Below, piece by piece: positions 58,379-64,000 of a stretch of DNA of 64,000 nt. Below the pieces are notes generated by a model. It did no database searches. It was not told the DNA's origin and saw only the letters and a list, made by a program, of their open reading frames with translations. The stretch is from Streptacidiphilus sp. 4-A2 (GTDB lineage: Bacteria; Actinomycetota; Actinomycetes; Streptomycetales; Streptomycetaceae). The stretch is from NCBI GenBank assembly GCA_014284505.1, contig JAAFYY010000001.1, forward strand, positions 2,976,001 through 3,040,000, in the 5' to 3' direction. The number at the start of each line of letters is the position of its first letter. The stretch's first letter is position 1. Both the position numbers and the translations under genes were made by a program.

Positions 58379-59464
58379 ATGACACCGCGATCCCACGCCA
58401 CCACACTCTGCGCCGCTGGAGCCATCACCGGCCTGCTGGCACTCGCCGGCTGCTCCGCCCCCGCGAAGGCAGTCGGCCGCACTCACCCAGCGACCGTCAC
58501 GGCAACCGGCGCCGCACAGTCAGTCAGCACCCCGTCTGCCGCAAGCAGCCAGAGTCCGGGCTGCACCGTCAGTCTCTACGGCCACGACGCCGCAGTCAGC
58601 GTCACCGCTGACAACGGCTCAGACCCGGCGCCGGAGTGCACGGCGCTCGCCAAGCTGCTTTCATCCGGTGGGGACTTCTGGACCACGCAGACCCTCACCG
58701 GCGGCGGGCCGGTCGCTGTCGTCTGTGCCGACAGCCAGGGTGCCTGGACCGCAGTGGTCCGCGACGGCGGCGACCAGATCTACGGCCAGTCCGTCTGCTC
58801 GGCCCTCCTCCAGGGCGGATGGAGTGAGAACGCCGCCGTCGAGCAGCAAGCCGCCACGGCAGCCCAGCAGGCTCAGCAGCAAGCTCAGCAGCAGGCCTCC
58901 GCATCAGCGCAGGCCCAGGCCCTGGCCAGCGCTCAGGCCGCCACCGAGTCCAATGCCACCAGCGACCTCGACGACCTTGAAAGCACGAACGGCGACTTCA
59001 CCGACGCCGCCAAGATCACCAGCGACGTGACCAGCACCGACAACGACCTCTCCCACGAGCGCTCGGACATAGCGAACGGCAACGGCGACTACTGCTACAA
59101 TATCCAAGGCACCGTCGACTACGACGCGACCGGCACCATCAACTACGACGTCCTCGGCACCGCGTCCTACGACGTGTCGACCGAGCAGACCGCGATCACG
59201 AACACACGGCAACAGATCACGACCGTCGAGCAGGACCAGGCCGCGCTCCGAACAGCCGGCCTGCCTGCCACCCCAGGGGCCGCATCAGCACTCTCCCGGG
59301 CCCAGGAACAGACAGGCGAAGCAGTCGCGACGGCGAACAAGGACATCGACGAGCTCAACGCCGACCTCTCCGACGCGTACCGCCTCGCGAACTCGGCAGG
59401 CACGGGCGACTGCGCGGGCGACGGCCCGGGAAGCGCGCCGTCGGGGCTGCCGCACCTCTCCTGA
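58379..59464 (+). CDS. Secreted lipoprotein with Gln/Ala-rich coiled segment
   Basis: A 361-residue protein. The signal peptide ends in the lipobox LALAGC, with the lipidated Cys at residue 25. A Ser/Thr/Ala-rich spacer is followed by a small globular part with several Cys (CTVSLYG, APECTALAKLL, AVVCADSQG, SVCSALLQGG). A Gln/Ala repeat (QQAQQQAQQQASASAQAQAL) leads into a long helical region. A short beta-like triplet of Tyr-Asp repeats follows (TVDYDATG, TINYDVLG, TASYDVST), then a second coiled helix. It is likely anchored outside the membrane. No enzymatic motif is seen and I do not recognise the family. Confidence 0.8.
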   Translation: MTPRSHATTLCAAGAITGLLALAGCSAPAKAVGRTHPATVTATGAAQSVSTPSAASSQSPGCTVSLYGHDAAVSVTADNGSDPAPECTALAKLLSSGGDFWTTQTLTGGGPVAVVCADSQGAWTAVVRDGGDQIYGQSVCSALLQGGWSENAAVEQQAATAAQQAQQQAQQQASASAQAQALASAQAATESNATSDLDDLESTNGDFTDAAKITSDVTSTDNDLSHERSDIANGNGDYCYNIQGTVDYDATGTINYDVLGTASYDVSTEQTAITNTRQQITTVEQDQAALRTAGLPATPGAASALSRAQEQTGEAVATANKDIDELNADLSDAYRLANSAGTGDCAGDGPGSAPSGLPHLS

Positions 59465-59675
59465 CCCGTGCCCACCCGCCCTGGCATCGGTGCGGCCGGA
59501 GCAGGCACACGTCGCCCAAGGCCACCGCACAGACCGGGACCGAGCCCCGGGTGGCGGACGCACGAGCCGTCGGGCGCCGGGGCGGCGTGGTCCTGTGGAG
59601 AGCGGCACTACCGGCCGTCCGGGGCGTGCTGCGGAGAGGCGTGGTCGCGACCGGCGGCCTGCTGGGAGCAGCGGG

Positions 59676-60287
59676 TCAACGACTCTTCACAGCGGCGGGG
59701 TTGAATGTCTCGCGGTATGTGCGTGGTGGTACCCCGACATGTGCCTTGAACAGGGTCCGGAAGTTGGCCGGGGTGCCCAGGCCGCAACGCCGTGCGACAG
59801 CTTCGACCGTCAGGTCGCTCGATTCCAGGAGTTCCCGTGCGAGGCCGAGCCTTGCGTCGAGCAGCCAGCGCATGGGCGGCCGACCGGTGTCGGCGTGGAA
59901 GCGACGGATGAGCGTGCAGCGGGACATGCCGGCCTCGCGCGCCAACTGGTCGACGGTGAGCGGCTGTGCAGGTGGCGCAGGGCCCATTCGTACACTGGCG
60001 CCGTGGTGGCGGCGGATGAGATGCAAGGACAGGTCGAGGCCCGCGGCGACTCCGCCTGAGGTCAGTACTTGGCCTTCATCGATGTACAGCTCGCGCAGTT
60101 GCACCGTCACCCTCGGATACCGGCTGGCCAGCGCTGCGGCGTAGCACCAGTGCGTGGTGGCTCGGCGGCCGTCGAGCAGGCCGACGGCTGCCAGGGCGAA
60201 CGCCCCCGAGCAGATGGACACCATCCGGCTGCCGCGGGCCGCTGCCTGTGCCAGCGCGGCGGTGACCCGGCAGAGGCGGACACTCAC
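59676..60287 (-). pseudogene. Truncated GlxA-type AraC-family regulator
   Basis: The frame carries part of the DJ-1/PfpI-like domain (RMVSICSGAFALAAVGLLDG, RATTHW, VLTSGGVAAGLDLSLHLIRR) and an intact AraC-type DNA-binding domain (LTVDQLAREAGMSRCTLIRR, then LTVEAVARRCGLGTPANFR). The first about 100 residues of the sensor domain are missing. About 35-40 residues between the domains are gone, with a frame change near 59990 (YEWALRHLH appears in another frame). The upstream ArsR-like frame runs into it without a stop. It is a decayed regulator or half of an accidental fusion. Confidence 0.7.
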
Positions 60288-61334
60288 GGACCCGCCTCTC
60301 GCGGTTGACGTGAGGTCAGTCGGTGGGGCCTGGAGGAGGGTTTCGGCTGTGGTGGTGCGGGCGTAGAGGACGGAGCGGCCGGCGCGGTGGGCGCTGACCA
60401 GGCCGGCTTTGCGTAGTGCGGTGAGGTGTTGGGAGACCCCGGCCGGGGAGAGTGCGGTGCGGTCGGCCAGTTGGGTGGTGGACGCCGGGTCTCCAGTTCG
60501 GCCAGGAGCAGGGCCCGTGAACGGCCCAGTACGGCGGAGAGGGCATTGGTCCGGGGCGTGGGCCGGGTCTGCCAGAGTGCGCCGGTTCCGCGTGCGGGGT
60601 AGGCGAGTTGCGGTGGAGCGGGGATGTGGTTCGGGTGCGCAGTCCTGGTCCGGTGAAGACCGAGGGGATCAGCAGCAGTCCCGGGCCGGCCGTCGTGCGG
60701 GTCAGCGGCTGCTTCCGTCCGGTCATCCGCAGCGCGGTCCCGTCCCAGCTCACGGATGTGTGCAGGTCGTTGAGGAGGCGGCCGGTGCCGTGCTCGGCGG
60801 CCAGGCGGGCGCGGTGGAGGATGTCCGCGTCCAGAACCGCCCGGATGCGCGCCCAGTAGGGGGCGAGCGCCAGCTCCCAGTAGGTTCGGATCTCCTCGGT
60901 GACCCTGGCCAGGCCGGTGGCCGGGTCGGCGTGCAGGGCGCGCAGCCGTGGGCCCAGGGTTCCCTGATGGCGGGCCAGGTGGTCCAGGTCCTGGCGGACC
61001 CGCTCGGCGGGCAGGCCCGGATCGCGTCCCACTCCTGCCCCGGCGCGGGAGCCGGTCCGGCGGGGGCCGGGTTGAGGAAGTCGGGGACATACCCGACGGA
61101 CGGAACCGGGATCAGCTCGGCCAGCCAGCCCCGGTCCAGCCCGGCGGCCTCCAGACGCGGCCGCACCTGCTCGGCCCAGGGCCGGTGGACCGGATGCGCG
61201 GTGCCCGCCCTCAGCAGCCGAAAGCTCGGCGCCACCTCCCACATCGGCGAGACCGCGAACCGCACCCGCGCCAGATCCCCCGCCGAGAACGCCAGCCCTG
61301 CCAGGACAGCCACCCCCTCATTCGATTCAGGCAT
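60288..61334 (-). pseudogene. ArsR-type winged-helix regulator with DUF5937-like N-terminus, frame-broken
   Basis: It starts [20 protein letters not shown], followed by [20 protein letters not shown], the pattern of actinobacterial regulators with a DUF5937-type N-terminal domain. The C-terminal helix-turn-helix reads TTQLADRTALSPAGVSQHLT and LRKAGLVSAHRAGRSVLYAR. At least three frame changes are needed to read it through. Downstream the frame continues into the GlxA remnant with no stop. It is divergent from the aldo/keto reductase gene across only 48 bp, so regulation of that gene is likely if the protein works. Confidence 0.65.
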
Positions 61335-61382
61335 GCCTTAAATCAATGGCAGGACACCCCGCCGCACGCACATCATCGCGCC

Positions 61383-62286
61383 ATGACCCCACAGACAACC
61401 ACCGCGTCCGCCTCCGGCACCTGGACCCTGGGCGACCGCACCGTCAACCGCATCGGCTTCGGCGCGATGCGCCTGACCCAGCACGGCGAAGCATTCGCAG
61501 CCGACGCCCCACCACGCGACCGCGACCAAGCCGTCAGCGTGCTGCGCCGCGCGCTGGACCTGGGCGTGAACCACATCGACACCGCCGCGTTCTACTTCTC
61601 ACCCCTGCGCTCGGCCAACGAGCTGATCAACCGGGCACTGGCCCCCTACCCGCACGACCTGGTCATCACCACCAAGGTCGGACCGGGCCGCGACCCCTCA
61701 GGCCACTGGCTGCCCCACGCCCCCGGGCAACTACGCGGCCAGGTCCAGGAGAACCTGCGCCAGCTCGGCCGCGACCACCTCGACGTGGTGAACCTGCGCA
61801 TCGTCGGCACCGACTCCATCGCCGAGCGCTTCGGCGCACTCGCCGAGCTGCGCACCGCCGGACTCATCCGCCACCTGGGCCTGTCCAACATCCACCCCCA
61901 CCAGCTCACCGAAGCCCAGGCCATCGCCCCGGTCGTCTGCGTCCAGAACATGTACGGCCTCGGCGCATCCCCCGAGCAACAGGAACTCCTGGACCACTGC
62001 GGCCGGCAGCGCATCGCATTCGTGCCCTTCTACGCCATCGCCGGCACCGCCCGCACCGCCGGCGCAACCACCGACCCCAACCCGCACGTACACGAGATCG
62101 CCCGCGCACACGGCGTCAGCACCGCCCAGATCCGACTCGCCTGGACCCTGCACCAAGGCCCCACGTCCTGGCCATCCCCGGCACCGGCAACCGCGACCAC
62201 CTCGCCAGAACATCGCCGTCAGCACGCTGCGCCTGTCGCAGGAAGAACTCGCCACACTTGACCCCCTCCGCCACGGAGCGGCCTGA
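61383..62286 (+). CDS. Aldo/keto reductase (one frame break near the 3' end)
   Basis: ATG 61383 begins a TIM-barrel aldo/keto reductase: [12 protein letters not shown], the catalytic Asp and Tyr in [20 protein letters not shown], Lys in [10 protein letters not shown], then [15 protein letters not shown] and [18 protein letters not shown]. The usual fourth tetrad residue His is not in the standard LIHWP context; VNLRI stands there, as in a branch of small actinobacterial members. A base lost near 62160 shifts the frame; restored, it ends [20 protein letters not shown] and on to TGA 62286 (about 300 residues). NADPH-dependent reduction of an unknown carbonyl. Confidence 0.82.
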
Positions 62287-62557
62287 GCCAGACCCTTGTC
62301 AGCGTGGCCATGACAACTTCACGCACACGGAAGCACTCGTGCGCCGCTCCGCGCCCCGGGCCCGGCACAGCGGGTGGGGGTGGGTGCAGCGCCGTAGGGG
62401 CCGGGAGGGTGTGGAAACGGACCGTACGGGTGCGGGCGGCTGGCAGCGGCACTCCGCTGGGGTGAGGCTGGACAAGCATGACCGACCACCTCGCGGAGGT
62501 CCGTCGTCCGCCAAGCACCCGCCCGCGACCCGTGCACTTGTAGCCGAGGGATGTCAG

Positions 62558-62848
62558 ATGTTCGAGAACCGTGCCCTGGAGATCCTGATCGTCGCGCTGG
62601 TCGTGCTGCTGCTGTTCGGAGCCAAACGCCTGCCCGACGCGGCACGGTCGCTGGGCAAGTCCCTGCGCATCCTCAAGGCCGAGACCCAGGCCCTGCGCAC
62701 CGACACCGCCGCTGCCACCGAGCCCGACAGCAGCAGTTCCTCGCCCGTGCTGGGGCCGGTACAGCCCGCCCTCTTCGAGACGGCGTCTCCAGCTGCTCCG
62801 AGCCACGTATCCGAGGCCGCAACCGTCCGTCCGGCACCGCCTCTGTAG
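62558..62848 (+). CDS. tatA: Twin-arginine translocase subunit TatA
   Basis: A 96-residue protein with one N-terminal transmembrane helix ([20 protein letters not shown]). It continues into the amphipathic helix characteristic of Tat[21 protein letters not shown], and a Ser/Pro-rich cytoplasmic tail. The FG-K-LP pattern is the family hallmark. The usual chromosomal tatA sits next to tatC; no tatC is visible here, so this is probably an additional TatA copy. A Tat-dependent secreted protein is encoded 425 bp downstream. Confidence 0.9.
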   Translation: MFENRALEILIVALVVLLLFGAKRLPDAARSLGKSLRILKAETQALRTDTAAATEPDSSSSSPVLGPVQPALFETASPAAPSHVSEAATVRPAPPL

Positions 62849-63273
62849 GCCTGGCCTGCCGAGCCCGCGCTCTCAAGCCGCCCAAGCTCAAGGGTGGCGC
62901 CCCCCATGAAGGCCGGCCCGTCCGCGTGGATCCGCTGGATCCGCGGGCGGGCTGTCCCCGCATCTGCGCGTACAGCCGCCCGGCCGCACCGCCCGTGCCT
63001 GTGATCCGACCGGTCGGGTACGGATTCGGTGGCACCTTCCGTTCGGGAAGGTCCCCACCTCGCTGAACCGCATGCCAGGTCCCCAGCTACGGAGCGTTCA
63101 CCCGTTGGCGGACTGCGGAGAGCGGCCAGGTGCCCGCGGTGTTTTCGTTGAGTCATCGGCGATGGCGCCCTGTAATCGTGGCGCTGCCGAGACATGACCG
63201 GGCGCGAGCCGCGCTCCGACGTCCGAGGCCGTGGCTGTGGCTGCGGCGCTCCGCGAGCAGATGAGGTCCCACC
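62849..63273. other. 425-bp intergenic region
   Basis: No gene is recognisable on either strand. The segment contains two closely spaced GGATCCGC/TGGATCC elements near 62928-62944 and the promoter region of the downstream Tat-substrate gene, with GAGG just before its ATG. Confidence 0.4.
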
Positions 63274-63564
63274 ATGGCTGAGCACTCCTCCCGGCGTAAC
63301 TTTCTGCGGCACGCCACGGCTGGTACGGCCGCTGTCGGCGCAGTCGTGCTGACCCCCGTCGCCCTGGGCCGAGGCACTGCCTCGGCCCAGACCCGCACTG
63401 CGGCGGCGACCAGCGGCGCCGTCCACCAGGGGCCCCTGGTGGCCTACGTCAAGAACGCCCGCACCGGCGAGATCGCGGTGATGGCCGGCGAGCGCGAGAT
63501 AGTCCACCACGACCCGCAGCTCGCCGCCCATCTCGGCCGCATAGCCGCGACCAGCAAGTCCTGA
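63274..63564 (+). CDS. Small Tat-exported protein of unknown function
   Basis: This 96-residue protein begins with a twin-arginine signal, SSRRNFLRHATAG (Arg7-Arg8), a hydrophobic stretch, and a cleavage site after TASA near residue 38. The mature part is only about 58 residues (GPLVAYVKNARTGEIAVMAG, then REIVHHDPQLAAHLGRIA). Segments of this kind are found encoded next to DUF4331 proteins in actinomycetes, as here. It may be a small partner or cofactor-binding chaperone; no function is known to me. Confidence 0.82.
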   Translation: MAEHSSRRNFLRHATAGTAAVGAVVLTPVALGRGTASAQTRTAAATSGAVHQGPLVAYVKNARTGEIAVMAGEREIVHHDPQLAAHLGRIAATSKS

Positions 63565-63611
63565 CCCCCTCCCCCGCCTGCCCCACCCCCACGATCCTGA
63601 AAGAAGGCAGC

Positions 63612-64000
63612 GTGTCCTCGCACAAGGAAGCACCCGCCATCTCGACCGACCCGGTGGCTGACAACACCGACGTCTACGCATTCGTCAGCCCCGACCGGCC
63701 CGAGACCGTCACTCTCATCGCCAACTTCAGTCCCTTCGAGGACCCGGCGGGCGGCCCGAACTTCGACGAGTTCGGCGACGACGTGCTCTACGAGATCCAC
63801 ATCGACAACAACGGCGACGGGCTGCCGGAGATCACCTACCAGTTCCGGTTCAACACCGTGAACACGATCCCGAACACGTTCCTGTACAACGTCGGCACCA
63901 TCGAGTCGATCGACAGCAAGAACTGGAACCGCCGCCAGTTCGCCACCGTCACCCGGGTCAGCAACGGCGGAGGCAAGGACGGCAGCAGCCAGGTCCTGGG
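63612..64000 (+). CDS. DUF4331 family protein, 5' part (runs off the window)
   Basis: GTG 63612, preceded by AAGAAGG, opens VSSHKEAPAISTDPVADNTD and then VYAFVSPDRPETVTLIANFS. The start SSHKEAP, the early DNTDVYAF and the later DVLYEIHIDNNGDGLPEITY with YQFRF are hallmarks of DUF4331. No signal peptide is visible. It follows the Tat-exported small protein by 47 bp, so they may form one transcript. The frame stays open to the window end. Confidence 0.85.
   Translation, partial: MSSHKEAPAISTDPVADNTDVYAFVSPDRPETVTLIANFSPFEDPAGGPNFDEFGDDVLYEIHIDNNGDGLPEITYQFRFNTVNTIPNTFLYNVGTIESIDSKNWNRRQFATVTRVSNGGGKDGSSQVL

Overview
The window is very high-GC DNA from an actinomycete (Streptomyces/Kitasatospora type). 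GTG and TTG starts, a SARP activator, C/G-biased third codon positions and a modular type I polyketide synthase (PKS) all point there. About 50 kb (roughly 2.6-54.6 kb) is one biosynthetic gene cluster, all on the + strand. It contains a SARP regulator, six PKS genes, six tailoring or support genes and a further methyltransferase.

I read the cluster as a piericidin-type locus. This rests on domain architecture plus remembered family knowledge; no database search was run. The PKS has a loading module and eight extension modules: M1 AT-DH-KR; M2 AT-KR; M3 AT-DH-KR; M4 (degenerate AT)-DH-KR; M5 AT-DH-ER-KR; M6 AT-DH-KR; M7 and M8 without reduction; then a thioesterase. AT motifs predict methylmalonyl in M1, M2, M3, M5 and M7 and malonyl in M6 and M8. 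This reproduces the piericidin A1 carbon chain unit by unit. After the PKS come methyltransferase B1, SRPBCC protein C, asparagine-synthetase-like amidotransferase D, UbiG-like methyltransferase B2 and FAD hydroxylase E. This is the set expected to turn a beta,delta-diketo acid into a dimethoxy-pyridinol.

The most unusual points are as follows. The module 4 AT has lost its GHSxG serine and its whole small subdomain. The loading module has a half-length KS remnant (Cys to Gln) and an AT whose carboxylate-binding Arg is Trp, predicting acetyl-CoA loading. The M2 ketoreductase carries the A2 fingerprint, which predicts the known 9R,10R stereochemistry. Four heptamers at exact 11-bp spacing, a classic SARP operator, lie 284 bp upstream of the first PKS gene.

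Layout: 0-1.5 kb, LacI regulator and a partial divergent gene; 1.5-2.6 kb, no convincing gene; 2.6-3.4 kb, SARP; 3.4-4.1 kb, operator and leader; 4.1-46.8 kb, PKS; 46.9-54.6 kb, tailoring genes, type II thioesterase and an extra methyltransferase; 54.6-64 kb, mostly non-cluster genes (secreted protein, hydrolase, DUF1963, lipoprotein, decayed TetR, GlxA and ArsR regulators, aldo/keto reductase, TatA, a Tat substrate and a partial DUF4331 protein).

The PKS genes, LacI and several tailoring genes carry many single-base frame breaks, mostly lost bases in G or C runs and mostly in repetitive DNA. I treat these mainly as sequence errors and give whole-gene coordinates across them.
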